The position numbers and the translations under genes are program-made. Under the pieces are notes generated by a model, which did no database searches, was not told the DNA's origin, and saw nothing but the letters and a program-made list of their open reading frames with translations. A DNA stretch of 64,000 nucleotides, taken from Balaenoptera acutorostrata. Its lineage: Eukaryota; Chordata; Mammalia; Artiodactyla; Balaenopteridae. This document shows positions 36,929 through 51,000 of this stretch, piece by piece. The DNA lies in NCBI RefSeq assembly GCF_949987535.1, contig NW_026645856.1:165589-229588 (forward strand), written 5' to 3'. The first letter of the stretch is position 1. Each line of letters opens with the position of its first letter.

Positions 36929-38687
36929 TCTAAAACGCACCTCATTTCTCATCTCCTTTGCTCGGGTTCGCCATTCCAGCCGATTTACTAGCCATCTCCC
37001 TCCTTGGAGAATCAGCACCTTTAACCTCCTGTTCCGTACAGGTTGCAATTTGTCCTGAGGATGAACGGGAAGAGGGGGAACCAATGAGAGACTAGCTCTA
37101 GGTGTTGGGACAGGCACAGGTCACTCTATTTTCCCATCAGGAAGAAGAATTAAGCACAAGCTCAGCCTGCCCCCCAGAACCAGAAGAGGGCCTGAAGCAA
37201 TCCTGCGCTTTTGCGGCCAGCTCCCAAAAAAGCGAGTTGAAAAATGGAGCTCAGGGGCACTGCAATTCACAAACCTGCAGAGTTTTAAATGATACCTCTC
37301 GTCCACAAATATATTAAGGGAAGGCAACGAAGAGGCTTTGAAAGCAAGGCAGAATTGCAGGAAACAGATTTCAGGAGGTAGATTCGAATCGCCTTGAAAG
37401 CACATGAAAAGCGGCAAAACGTGGACAATGATGCCCTTGGCCAAAAAGGGCGTATGCGTTTTTTCCTGAATATATTCAGGAAAAAACGCATACGCCCTTT
37501 TTGGCCAACCAAGCAACCTGGAAAGGCCAATCAGCGCTCAAAAGAAGTCTCGCTTCCCAGCGGGCAAAAGGGCCATGCGGAAAAAAGTGTCCAAACCAGA
37601 AATGCAGGACCGGCCATGGAGAAATGGGAGCCTTGCTACGCTGATGGGTGGGATGTAAATTGCCAACAGCCACTCTGGAGAAGTGTACGGTGTGTTCTGA
37701 AACATCTAAAAAACACAGCTTGGAGAGCATAGGGCACTTCCACTCCTGGGCGTATAAATTGGGAAAACTAAAAATCAGCAAGACACAGGCACCCCAAAGT
37801 TTACGGCTGCTCTGTTGACAAGAACCCCCACTTCATTACACCTTAAATATCCTAGGAAAGCGAAAAATGGATAAAGAAGTTGTGGTCCTCATGTACAATG
37901 GAATATCACTCAGCCATGAAATCCACGTCATAAGGCTAGTAGCAGCACGATGAGTGGATTTAGGTACGACGATTCTAAGTGAAATAAGTCACACAGAAAA
38001 AGACACTTATCATAAGATATCACTTAGAGAGGGAATGTAAAAACCGCTACACTTGAACTGAATTACAAAACAGAACAGAGTCACACGTTTAGGAAACACA
38101 CTATGGCTGCTGAACGGGAAAGGTGAGGTGGGGTGATGCATAAAACAAGGGTTTCAAATTAGCTCCGATACCGTTCCATAAACCCAATATGTAAGAGACA
38201 AGACCTATTCCTTTTTCAGTGAACTGGACTCAACACCCCCTATTCACCGCACAAGAATATATCTGACTAGTAAGAATCTTCAAACCTATGTATTGATATC
38301 TCTCTGTAAGTGAGTCAAGGGGGTGTAAAGCGGCATAAACACAGCCGTGAAAAGCAGCTAAACCCCATTATAAAAATAAATTACTTTTCAAAACCCGTGA
38401 AACAAAGGCAGTGAAAGAGAGAGAAATTCTTACAAAATTCGTTCAGGGGCTGTGATGCAACCTGGATTGACCATATCTAGACCCACAGCTGATTGAGACA
38501 TAAGGGTGGACACTCTTGGGGCTGAGAGGTTCGGTGAGGTTGGGTGAGCCAACGCAGACCCTTTCAAGTAATACTGCATGGTACCCATCCCATGGGTCCC
38601 AAATCTCCAGGTTCAAGGGCATCTTCCTACGTCGAAAACAGGCATGAGAAACCCAGAAGATGGTACACCGTGTGATCGGGAAAGGTT
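36929..38687 (+). repeat. Satellite monomer 22 (1759 bp)
   Basis: Palindrome 37437-37508 is perfect. Near-identical to copies 20 and 26. Private GCGCTCAAAAGAAG near 37535. Confidence 0.92.
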
Positions 38688-40446
38688 TCTAAAACGCACC
38701 TCATTTCTCATCTCCTTTGCTCGGGTTCGCCATTCCAGCCGATTTACTAGCCATCTCCCTCCTTGGAGAATCAGCACCTTTAACCTCCTGTTCCGTACAG
38801 GTTGCAATTTGTCCTGAGGATGAACGGGAAGAGGGGGAACCAATGAGAGACTAGCTCTAGGTGTTGGGACAGGCACAGGTCACTCTATTTTCCCATCAGG
38901 AAGAAGAATTAAGCACAAGCTCAGCCTGCCCCCCAGAACCAGAAGAGGGCCTGAAGCAATCCTGCGCTTTTGCGGCCAGCTCCCAAAAAAGCGAGTTGAA
39001 AAATGGAGCTCAGGGGCACTGCAATTCACAAACCTGCAGAGTTTTAAATGATACCTCTCGTCCACAAATATATTAAGGGAAGGCAACGAAGAGGCTTTGA
39101 AAGCAAGGCAGAATTGCAGGAAACAGATTTCAGGAGGTAGATTCGAATCGCCTTGAAAGCACATGAAAAGCGGCAAAACGTGGACAATGATGCCCTTGGC
39201 CAACAAGGGCGTATGCGTTTTTTCCTGAATATATTCAGGAAAAAACGCATACGCCCTTTTTGGCCAACCAAGCAACCTGGAAAGGCCAATCAGCGCTCCA
39301 AAGATGTCTCGCTTCCCAGCGGGCAAAAGGGCCATGCGGAAAAAAGTGTCCAAACCAGAAATGCAGGACCGGCCATGGAGAAATGGGAGCCTTGCTACGC
39401 TGATGGGTGGGATCTAAATTGCCAACAGCCACTCTGGAGAAGTGTACGGTGTGTTCTGAAACATCTAAAAAACACAGCTTGGAGAGCATAGGGCACTTCC
39501 ACTCATGGGCGTATAAATTGGGAAAACTAAAAATCAGCAAGACACAGGCACCCCAAAGTTTACGGCTGCTCTGTTGACAAAAACCCCCACTTCATTACAC
39601 CTTAAGTATCCTAGGAAAGCGAAAAATGGATAAAGAAGTGGTGGTCCTCATGTACAATGGAATATCACTCAGCCATGAAATCCACGTCATAAGGCTAGTA
39701 GCAGCACGATGAGTGGATTTAGGTACGACGATTCTAAGTGAAATAAGTCACACAGAAAAAGACACTTATCATAAGATATCACTTAGAGAGGGAATGTAAA
39801 AACCGCTACACTTGAACTGAATTACAAAACAGAACAGAGTCACACGTTTACGAAACACACTATGGCTGCTGAACGGGAAAGGTGAGGTGGGGTGATGCAT
39901 AAAACAAGGGTTTCAAATTAGCTCCGATACCGTTCCATAAACCCAATATGTAAGAGACAAGACCTATTCCTTTTTCAGTGAACTGGACTCAACACCCCCT
40001 ATTCACCGCACAAGAATATATCTGACTAGTAAGAATCTTCAAACCTATGTATTGATATCTCTCTGTAAGTGAGTCAAGGGGGTGTAAAGCGGCATAAACA
40101 CAGCCGTGAAAAGCAGCTAAACCCCATTATAAAAATAAATTACTTTTCAAAACCCGTGAAACAAAGGCAGTGAAAGAGAGAGAAATTCTTACAAAATTCG
40201 TTCAGGGGCTGTGATGCAACCTGGATTGACCATATCTAGACCCACAGCTGATTGAGACATAAGGGTGGACACTCTTGGGGCTGAGAGGTTCGGTGAGGTT
40301 GGGTGAGCCAACGCAGACCCTTTCAAGTAATACTGCATGGTACCCATCCCATGGGTCCCAAATCTCCAGGTTCAAGGGCATCTTCCTACGTCGAAAACAG
40401 GCATGAGAAACCCAGAAGATGGTACACCGTGTGATCGGGAAAGGTT
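38688..40446 (+). repeat. Satellite monomer 23 (1759 bp)
   Basis: Palindrome 39196-39267 with one mismatch (GGCCAACAAGGG), shared with copies 24 and 27. AAAGATGTCTCGC near 39299 is shared only with 27. Also GGGATCTAAATT, TTAAGTATCC and GTTTACGAAAC. Confidence 0.92.
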
Positions 40447-42205
40447 TCTAAAACGCACCTCATTTCTCATCTCCTTTGCTCGGGTTCGCCATTCCAGCCG
40501 ATTTACTAGCCATCTCCCTCCTTGGAGAATCAGCACCTTTAACCTCCTGTTCCGTACAGGTTGCAATTTGTCCTGAGGATGAACGGGAAGAGGGGGAACC
40601 AATGAGAGACTAGCTCTAGGTGTTGGGACAGGCACAGGTCACTCTATTTTCCCATCAGGAAGAAGAATTAAGCACAAGCTCAGCCTGCCCCCCAGAACCA
40701 GAAGAGGGCCTGAAGCAATCCTGCGCTTTTGCGGCCAGCTCCCAAAAAAGCGAGTTGAAAAATGGAGCTCAGGGGCACTGCAATTCACAAACCTGCAGAG
40801 TTTTAAATGATACCTCTCGTCCACAAATATATTAAGGGAAGGCAACGAAGAGGCTTTGAAAGCAAGGCAGAATTGCAGGAAACAGATTTCAGGAGGTAGA
40901 TTCGAATCGCCTTGAAAGCACATGAAAAGCGGCAAAACGTGGACAATGATGCCCTTGGCCAACAAGGGCGTATGCGTTTTTTCCTGAATATATTCAGGAA
41001 AAAACGCATACGCCCTTTTTGGCCAACCAAGCAACCTGGAAAGGCCAATCAGCGCTCCAAAGAAGTCTCGCTTCCCAGCGGGCAAAAGGGCCATGCGGAA
41101 AAAAGTGTCCAAACCAGAAATGCAGGACCGGCCATGGAGAAATGGGAGCCTTGCTACGCTGATGGGTGGGATCTAAATTGCCAACAGCCACTCTGGAGAA
41201 GTGTACGGTGTGTTCTGAAACATCTAAAAAACACAGCTTGGAGAGCATAGGGCACTTCCACTCATGGGCGTATAAATTGGGAAAACTAAAAATCAGCAAG
41301 ACACAGGCACCCCAAAGTTTACGGCTGCTCTGTTGACAAAAACCCCCACTTCATTACACCTTAAGTATCCTAGGAAAGCGAAAAATGGATAAAGAAGTGG
41401 TGGTCCTCATGTACAATGGAATATCACTCAGCCATGAAATCCACGTCATAAGGCTAGTAGCAGCACGATGAGTGGATTTAGGTACGACGATTCTAAGTGA
41501 AATAAGTCACACAGAAAAAGACACTTATCATAAGATATCACTTAGAGAGGGAATGTAAAAACCGCTACACTTGAACTGAATTACAAAACAGAACAGAGTC
41601 ACACGTTTACGAAACACACTATGGCTGCTGAACGGGAAAGGTGAGGTGGGGTGATGCATAAAACAAGGGTTTCAAATTAGCTCCGATAACGTTCCATAAA
41701 CCCAATATGTAAGAGACAAGACCTATTCCTTGCTCAGTGAACTGGACTCAACACCCCCTATTCACCGCACAAGAATATATCTGACTAGTAAGAATCTTCA
41801 ACCCTATGTATTGATATCTCTCTGTAAGTGAGTCAAGGGGGTGTAAAGCGGCATAAACACAGCCGTGAAAAGCAGCTAAACCCCATTATAAAAATAAATT
41901 ACTTTCCAAAACCCGTGAAACAAAGGCAGTGAAAGAGAGAGAAATTCTTACAAAATTCGTTCAGGGGCTGTGATGCAACCTGGATTGACCATATCTAGAC
42001 CCACAGCTGATTGAGACATAAGGGTGGACACTCTTGGGGCTGAGAGGTTCGGTGAGGTTGGGTGAGCCAACGCAGACCCTTTCAAGTAATACTGCATGGT
42101 ACCCATCCCATGGGTCCCAAATCTCCAGGTTCAAGGGCATCTTCCTACGTCGAAAACAGGCATGAGAAACCCAGAAGATGGTACACCGTGTGATCGGGAA
42201 AGGTT
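40447..42205 (+). repeat. Satellite monomer 24 (1759 bp)
   Basis: Palindrome 40955-41026, one mismatch as in copy 23. Has CTCCGATAACG near 41682 (shared with copy 27), CCTTGCTCAG (the last such unit), and private CTTTCCAAAACC near 41902. Confidence 0.92.
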
Positions 42206-43964
42206 TCTAAAACGCACCTCATTTCTCATCTCCTTTGCTCGGGTTCGCCATTCCAGCCGATTTACTAGCCATCTCCCTCCTTGGAGAATCAGCACCTTTA
42301 ACCTCCTGTTCCGTACAGGTTGCAATTTGTCCTGAGGATGAACGGGAAGAGGGGGAACCAATGAGAGACTAGCTCTAGGTGTTGGGACAGGCACAGGTCA
42401 CTCTATTTTCCCATCAGGAAGAAGAATTAAGCACAAGCTCAGCCTGCCCCCCAGAACCAGAAGAGGGCCTGAAGCAATCCTGCGCTTTTGCGGCCAGCTC
42501 CCAAAAAAGCGAGTTGAAAAATGGAGCTCAGGGGCACTGCAATTCACAAACCTGCAGAGTTTTAAATGATACCTCTCGTCCACAAATATATTAAGGGAAG
42601 GCAACGAAGAGGCTTTGAAAGCAAGGCAGAATTGCAGGAAACAGATTTCAGGAGGTAGATTCGAATCGCCTTGAAAGCACATGAAAAGCGGCAAAACGTG
42701 GACAATGATGCCCTTGGCCAAAAAGGGCGTATGCGTTTTTTCCTGAATATATTCAGGAAAAAACGCATACGCCCTTTTTGGCCAACCAAGCAACCTGGAA
42801 AGGCCAATCAGCGCTCCAAAGAAGTCTCGCTTCCCAGCGGGCAAAAGGGCCATGGGGAAAAAAGTGTCCAAACCAGAAATGCAGGACCGGCCATGGAGAA
42901 ATGGGAGCCTTGCTACGCTGATGGGTGGGATGTAAATTGCCAACAGCCACTCTGGAGAAGTGTACGGTGTGTTCTGAAACATCTAAAAAACACAGCTTGG
43001 AGAGCATAGGGCACTTCCACTCATGGGCGTATAAATTGGGAAAACTAAAAATCAGCAAGACACAGGCACCCCAAAGTTTACGGCTGCTCTGTGGACAAGA
43101 ACCCCCACTTCATTACACCTTAAGTATCCTAGGAAAGCGAAAAATGGATAAAGAAGTGGTGGTCCTCATGTACAATGGAATATCACTCAGCCATGAAATC
43201 CACGTCATAAGGCTAGTAGCAGCACGATGAGTGGATTTAGGTACGACGATTCTAAGTGAAATAAGTCACACAGAAAAAGACACTTATCATAAGATATCAC
43301 TTAGAGAGGGAATGTAAAAACCGCTACACTTGAAATGAATTACAAAACAGAACAGAGTCACACGTTTAGAAAACACACTATGGCTGCTGAACGGGAAAGG
43401 TGAGGTGGGGTGATGCATAAAACAAGGGTTTCAAATTAGCTCCGATACCGTTCCATAAACCCAATATGTAAGAGACAAGACCTCTTCCTTTTTCAGTGAA
43501 CTGGACTCAACACCCCCTATTCACCGCACAAGAATATATCTGACTAGTAAGAATCTTCAAACCTATGTATTGATATCTCTCTGTAAGTGAGTCAAGGGGG
43601 TGTAAAGCGGCATAAACACAGCCGTGAAAAGCAGCTAAACCCCATTATAAAAATAAATTACTTTTCAAAACCCGTGAAACAAAGACAGTGAAAGAGAGAG
43701 AAATTCTTACAAAATTCGTTCAGGGGCTGTGATGCAACCTGGATTGACCATATCTAGACCCACAGCTGATTGAGACATAAGGGTGGACACTCTTGGGGCT
43801 GAGAGGTTCGGTGAGGTTGGGTGAGCCAACGCAGACCCTTTCAAGTAATACTGCATGGTACCCATCCCATGGGTCCCAAATCTCCAGGTTCAAGGGCATC
43901 TTCCTACGTCGAAAACAGGCATGAGAAACCCAGAAGTTGGTACACCGTGTGATCGGGAAAGGTT
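42206..43964 (+). repeat. Satellite monomer 25 (1759 bp)
   Basis: Palindrome 42714-42785 is perfect. Shares CCATGGGGAAAAAAG and CTCTGTGGACAAG with copy 28. Private CTTGAAATGAATT near 43330 and CCTCTTCC near 43481. Confidence 0.92.
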
Positions 43965-45723
43965 TCTAAAACGCACCTCATTTCTCATCTCCTTTGCTCG
44001 GGTTCGCCATTCCAGCCGATTTACTAGCCATCTCCCTCCTTGGAGAATCAGCACCTTTAACCTCCTGTTCCGTACAGGTTGCAATTTGTCCTGAGGATGA
44101 ACGGGAAGAGGGGGAACCAATGAGAGACTAGCTCTAGGTGTTGGGACAGGCACAGGTCACTCTATTTTCCCATCAGGAAGAAGAATTAAGCACAAGCTCA
44201 GCCTGCCCCCCAGAACCAGAAGAGGGCCTGAAGCAATCCTGCGCTTTTGCGGCCAGCTCCCAAAAAAGCGAGTTGAAAAATGGAGCTCAGGGGCACTGCA
44301 ATTCACAAACCTGCAGAGTTTTAAATGATACCTCTCGTCCACAAATATATTAAGGGAAGGCAACGAAGAGGCTTTGAAAGCAAGGCAGAATTGCAGGAAA
44401 CAGATTTCAGGAGGTAGATTCGAATCGCCTTGAAAGCACATGAAAAGCGGCAAAACGTGGACAATGATGCCCTTGGCCAAAAAGGGCGTATGCGTTTTTT
44501 CCTGAATATATTCAGGAAAAAACGCATACGCCCTTTTTGGCCAACCAAGCAACCTGGAAAGGCCAATCAGCGCTCCAAAGAAGTCTCGCTTCCCAGCGGG
44601 CAAAAGGGCCATGCGGAAAAAAGTGTCCAAACCAGAAATGCAGGACCGGCCATGGAGAAATGGGAGCCTTGCTACGCTGATGGGTGGGATGTAAATTGCC
44701 AACAGCCACTCTGGAGAAGTGTACGGTGTGTTCTGAAACATCTAAAAAACACAGCTTGGAGAGCATAGGGCACTTCCACTCCTGGGCGTATAAATTGGGA
44801 AAACTAAAAATCAGCAAGACACAGGCACCCCAAAGTTTACGGCTGCTCTGTTGACAAGAACCCCCACTTCATTACACCTTAAATATCCTAGGAAAGCGAA
44901 AAATGGATAAAGAAGTTGTGGTCCTCATGTACAATGGAATATCACTCAGCCATGAAATCCACGTCATAAGGCTAGTAGCAGCACGATGAGTGGATTTAGG
45001 TACGACGATTCTAAGTGAAATAAGTCACACAGAAAAAGACACTTATCATAAGATATCACTTAGAGAGGGAATGTAAAAACCGCTACACTTGAACTGAATT
45101 ACAAAACAGAACAGAGTCACACGTTTAGGAAACACACTATGGCTGCTGAACGGGAAAGGTGAGGTGGGGTGATGCATAAAACAAGGGTTTCAAATTAGCT
45201 CCGATACCGTTCCATAAACCCAATATGTAAGAGACAAGACCTATTCCTTTTTCAGTGAACTGGACTCAACACCCCCTATTCACCGCACAAGAATATATCT
45301 GACTAGTAAGAATCTTCAAACCTATGTATTGATATCTCTCTGTAAGTGAGTCAAGGGGGTGTAAAGCGGCATAAACACAGCCGTGAAAAGCAGCTAAACC
45401 CCATTATAAAAATAAATTACTTTTCAAAACCCGTGAAACAAAGGCAGTGAAAGAGAGAGAAATTCTTACAAAATTCGTTCAGGGGCTGTGATGCAACCTG
45501 GATTGACCATATCTAGACCCACAGCTGATTGAGACATAAGGGTGGACACTCTTGGGGCTGAGAGGTTCGGTGAGGTTGGGTGAGCCAACGCAGACCCTTT
45601 CAAGTAATACTGCATGGTACCCATCCCATGGGTCCCAAATCTCCAGGTTCAAGGGCATCTTCCTACGTCGAAAACAGGCATGAGAAACCCAGAAGATGGT
45701 ACACCGTGTGATCGGGAAAGGTT
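43965..45723 (+). repeat. Satellite monomer 26 (1759 bp)
   Basis: Palindrome 44473-44544 is perfect. Matches copy 22 at an offset of 7036 bp (four units) apart from copy 22's private A. Confidence 0.92.
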
Positions 45724-47482
45724 TCTAAAACGCACCTCATTTCTCATCTCCTTTGCTCGGGTTCGCCATTCCAGCCGATTTACTAGCCATCTCCCTCCTT
45801 GGAGAATCAGCACCTTTAACCTCCTGTTCCGTACAGGTTGCAATTTGTCCTGAGGATGAACGGGAAGAGGGGGAACCAATGAGAGACTAGCTCTAGGTGT
45901 TGGGACAGGCACAGGTCACTCTATTTTCCCATCAGGAAGAAGAATTAAGCACAAGCTCAGCCTGCCCCCCAGAACCAGAAGAGGGCCTGAAGCAATCCTG
46001 CGCTTTTGCGGCCAGCTCCCAAAAAAGCGAGTTGAAAAATGGAGCTCAGGGGCACTGCAATTCACAAACCTGCAGAGTTTTAAATGATACCTCTCGTCCA
46101 CAAATATATTAAGGGAAGGCAACGAAGAGGCTTTGAAAGCAAGGCAGAATTGCAGGAAACAGATTTCAGGAGGTAGATTCGAATCGCCTTGAAAGCACAT
46201 GAAAAGCGGCAAAACGTGGACAATGATGCCCTTGGCCAACAAGGGCGTATGCGTTTTTTCCTGAATATATTCAGGAAAAAACGCATACGCCCTTTTTGGC
46301 CAACCAAGCAACCTGGAAAGGCCAATCAGCGCTCCAAAGATGTCTCGCTTCCCAGCGGGCAAAAGGGCCATGCGGAAAAAAGTGTCCAAACCAGAAATGC
46401 AGGACCGGCCATGGAGAAATGGGAGCCTTGCTACGCTGATGGGTGGGATCTAAATTGCCAACAGCCACTCTGGAGAAGTGTACGGTGTGTTCTGAAACAT
46501 CTAAAAAACACAGCTTGGAGAGCATAGGGCACTTCCACTCATGGGCGTATAAATTGGGAAAACTAAAAATCAGCAAGACACAGGCACCCCAAAGTTTACG
46601 GCTGCTCTGTTGACAAAAACCCCCACTTCATTACACCTTAAGTATCCTAGGAAAGCGAAAAATGGATAAAGAAGTGGTGGTCCTCATGTACAATGGAATA
46701 TCACTCAGCCATGAAATCCACGTCATAAGGCTAGTAGCAGCACGATGAGTGGATTTAGGTACGACGATTCTAAGTGAAATAAGTCACACAGAAAAAGACA
46801 CTTATCATAAGATATCACTTAGAGAGGGAATGTAAAAACCGCTACACTTGAACTGAATTACAAAACAGAACAGAGTCACACGTTTACGAAACACACTATG
46901 GCTGCTGAACGGGAAAGGTGAGGTGGGGTGATGCATAAAACAAGGGTTTCAAATTAGCTCCGATAACGTTCCATAAACCCAATATGTAAGAGACAAGACC
47001 TATTCCTTTTTCAGTGAACTGGACTCAACACCCCCTATTCACCGCACAAGAATATATCTGACTAGTAAGAATCTTCAAACCTATGTATTGATATCTCTCT
47101 GTAAGTGAGTCAAGGGGGTGTAAAGCGGCATAAACACAGCCGTGAAAAGCAGCTAAACCCCATTATAAAAATAAATTACTTTTCAAAACCCGTGAAACAA
47201 AGGCAGTGAAAGAGAGAGAAATTCTTACAAAATTCGTTCAGGGGCTGTGATGCAACCTGGATTGACCATATCTAGACCCACAGCTGATTGAGACATAAGG
47301 GTGGACACTCTTGGGGCTGAGAGGTTCGGTGAGGTTGGGTGAGCCAACGCAGACCCTTTCAAGTAATACTGCATGGTACCCATCCCATGGGTCCCAAATC
47401 TCCAGGTTCAAGGGCATCTTCCTACGTCGAAAACAGGCATGAGAAACCCAGAAGATGGTACACCGTGTGATCGGGAAAGGTT
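45724..47482 (+). repeat. Satellite monomer 27 (1759 bp), mosaic of copies 23 and 24
   Basis: Palindrome 46232-46303, one mismatch as in 23 and 24. AAAGATGTCTCGC as in 23, CTCCGATAACG as in 24, then CCTTTTTCAG and CTTTTCAAAACC as in 23. Confidence 0.92.
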
Positions 47483-49241
47483 TCTAAAACGCACCTCATT
47501 TCTCATCTCCTTTGCTCGGGTTCGCCATTCCAGCCGATTTACTAGCCATCTCCCTCCTTGGAGAATCAGCACCTTTAACCTCCTGTTCCGTACAGGTTGC
47601 AATTTGTCCTGAGGATGAACGGGAAGAGGGGGAACCAATGAGAGACTAGCTCTAGGTGTTGGGACAGGCACAGGTCACTCTATTTTCCCATCAGGAAGAA
47701 GAATTAAGCACAAGCTCAGCCTGCCCCCCAGAACCAGAAGAGGGCCTGAAGCAATCCTGCGCTTTTGCGGCCAGCTCCCAAAAAAGCGAGTTGAAAAATG
47801 GAGCTCAGGGGCACTGCAATTCACAAACCTGCAGAGTTTTAAATGATACCTCTCGTCCACAAATATATTAAGGGAAGGCAACGAAGAGGCTTTGAAAGCA
47901 AGGCAGAATTGCAGGAAACAGATTTCAGGAGGTAGATTCGAATCGCCTTGAAAGCACATGAAAAGCGGCAAAACGTGGACAATGATGCCCTTGGCCAAAA
48001 AGGGCGTATGCGTTTTTTCCTGAATATATTCAGGAAAAAACGCATACGCCCTTTTTGGCCAACCAAGCAACCTGGAAAGGCCAATCAGCGCTCCAAAGAA
48101 GTCTCGCTTCCCAGCGGGCAAAAGGGCCATGGGGAAAAAAGTGTCCAAACCAGAAATGCAGGACCGGCCATGGAGAAATGGGAGCCTTGCTACGCTGATG
48201 GGTGGGATGTAAATTGCCAACAGCCACTCTGGAGAAGTGTACGGTGTGTTCTGAAACATCTAAAAAACACAGCTTGGAGAGCATAGGGCACTTCCACTCA
48301 TGGGCGTATAAATTGGGAAAACTAAAAATCAGCAAGACACAGGCACCCCAAAGTTTACGGCTGCTCTGTGGACAAGAACCCCCACTTCATTACACCTTAA
48401 GTATCCTAGGAAAGCGAAAAATGGATAAAGAAGTGGTGGTCCTCATGTACAATGGAATATCACTCAGCCATGAAATCCACGTCATAAGGCTAGTAGCAGC
48501 ACGATGAGTGGATTTAGGTACGACGATTCTAAGTGAAATAAGTCACACAGAAAAAGACACTTATCATAAGATATCACTTAGAGAGGGAATGTAAAAACCG
48601 CTACACTTGAACTGAATTACAAAACAGAACAGAGTCACACGTTTAGGAAACACACTATGGCTGCTGAACGGGAAAGGTGAGGTGGGGTGATGCATAAAAC
48701 AAGGGTTTCAAATTAGCTCCGATACCGTTCCATAAACCCAATATGTAAGAGACAAGACCTATTCCTTTTTCAGTGAACTGGACTCAACACCCCCTATTCA
48801 CCGCACAAGAATATATCTGACTAGTAAGAATCTTCAAACCTATGTATTGATATCTCTCTGTAAGTGAGTCAAGGGGGTGTAAAGCGGCATAAACACAGCC
48901 GTGAAAAGCAGCTAAACCCCATTATAAAAATAAATTACTTTTCAAAACCCGTGAAACAAAGACAGTGAAAGAGAGAGAAATTCTTACAAAATTCGTTCAG
49001 GGGCTGTGATGCAACCTGGATTGACCATATCTAGACCCACAGCTGATTGAGACATAAGGGTGGACACTCTTGGGGCTGAGAGGTTCGGTGAGGTTGGGTG
49101 AGCCAACGCAGACCCTTTCAAGTAATACTGCATGGTACCCATCCCATGGGTCCCAAATCTCCAGGTTCAAGGGCTTCTTCCTACGTCGAAAACAGGCATG
49201 AGAAACCCAGAAGATGGTACACCGTGTGATCGGGAAAGGTT
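47483..49241 (+). repeat. Satellite monomer 28 (1759 bp)
   Basis: Palindrome 47991-48062 is perfect. Matches copy 25 at an offset of 5277 bp. Private GGGCTTCTTCC at 49171. Confidence 0.92.
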
Positions 49242-51000
49242 TCTAAAACGCACCTCATTTCTCATCTCCTTTGCTCGGGTTCGCCATTCCAGCCGATTTA
49301 CTAGCCATCTCCCTCCTTGGAGAATCAGCACCTTTAACCTCCTGTTCCGTACAGGTTGCAATTTGTCCTGAGGATGAACGGGAAGAGGGGGAACCAATGA
49401 GAGACTAGCTCTAGGTGTTGGGACAGGCACAGGTCACTCTATTTTCCCATCAGGAAGAAGAATTAAGCACAAGCTCAGCCTGCCCCCCAGAACCAGAAGA
49501 GGGCCTGAAGCAATCCTGCGCTTTTGCGGCCAGCTCCCAAAAAAGCGAGTTGAAAAATGGAGCTCAGGGGCACTGCAATTCACAAACCTGCAGAGTTTTA
49601 AATGATACCTCTCGTCCACAAATATATTAAGGGAAGGCAACGAAGAGGCTTTGAAAGCAAGGCAGAATTGCAGGAAACAGATTTCAGGAGGTAGATTCGA
49701 ATCGCCTTGAAAGCACATGAAAAGCGGCAAAACGTGGACAATGATGCCCTTGGCCAAAAAGGGCGTATCCTTTTTTTCCTGAATATATTCAGGAAAAAAC
49801 GCATACGCCCTTTTTGGCCAACCAAGCAACCTGGAAAGGCCAATCAGCGCTCCAAAGAAGTCTCGCTTCCCAGCGGGCAAAAGGGCCATGCGGAAAAAAG
49901 TGTCCAAACCAGAAATGCAGGACCGGCCATGGAGAAATGGGAGCCTTGCTACGCTGATGGGTGGGATGTAAATTGCCAACAGCCACTCTGGAGAAGTGTA
50001 CGGTGTGTTCTGAAACATCTAAAAAACACAGCTTGGAGAGCAAAGGGCACTTCCACTCATGGGCGTATAAATTGGGAAAACTAAAAATCAGCAAGACACA
50101 GGCACCCCAAAATTTAGGGCTGCTCTGTTGACAAGAACCCCCACTTCATTACACCTTAAATATCCTAGGAAAGTGAAAAATGGATAAAGAAGTTGTGGTC
50201 CTCATGTACAATGGAATATCACTCAGCCATGAAATCCACGTCATAAGGCTAGTAGCAGCACGATGAGTGGATTTAGGTACGACGATTCTAAGTGAAATAA
50301 GTCACACAGAAAAAGACACTTATCATAAGATATCACTTCTAGAGGGAATGTAAAAACCGCTACACTTGAACTGAATTGCAAAACAGAACAGAGTCCCACG
50401 TTTAGGAAACACACTATGGCTGCTGAACGGGAAAGGTGAGGTGGGGTGATGCATAAAACAAGGGTTTCAAATTAGCTCCGATACCGTTCCATAAACCCAA
50501 TATGTAAGAGACAAGACCTATTCCTTTTTCAGTGAACTGGACTCAACACCCCCTATTCACCGCACAAGAATATATCTGACTAGTAAGAATCTTCAAACCT
50601 ATGTATTGATATCTCTCTGTAAGTGAGTCAAGGGGGTGTAAAGCGGCATAAACACAGCCGTGAAAAGCAGCTAAACCCCATTATAAAAATAAATTACTTT
50701 TCAAAACCCGTGAAACAAAGGCAGTGAAAGAGAGAGAAATTCTTACAAAATTCGTTCAGGGGCTGTGATGCAACCTGGATTGACCATATCTAGACCCACA
50801 GCTGATTGAGACATAAGGGTGGACACTCTTGGGGCTGAGAGGTTCGGTGAGGTTGGGTGAGCCAACGCAGACCCTTTCAAGTAATACTGCATGGTACCCA
50901 TCCCATGGGTCCCAAATCTCCAGGTTCAAGGGCATCTTCCTACGTCGAAAACAGGCATGAGAAACCCAGAAGATGGTACACCGTGTGATCGGGAAAGGTT
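49242..51000 (+). repeat. Satellite monomer 29 (1759 bp)
   Basis: Palindrome 49750-49821 with two left-arm mismatches (GTATCCTTTTTTTCC). Identical by eye to copy 30. Both have GAGCAAAGGGC, CCCAAAATTTAGG, GAAAGTGAAAAATGG and GAGTCCCACG. Confidence 0.92.

Larger units (their letters stand above)
36929..49241 (+). repeat. Related blocks: copies 22-25 and copies 26-28
   Basis: Copy 26 matches 22, copy 27 is a mosaic of 23 and 24, and copy 28 matches 25. The second block is therefore the first block minus one monomer, as expected after an unequal exchange between copies 23 and 24 or a duplication followed by loss. Confidence 0.7.
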
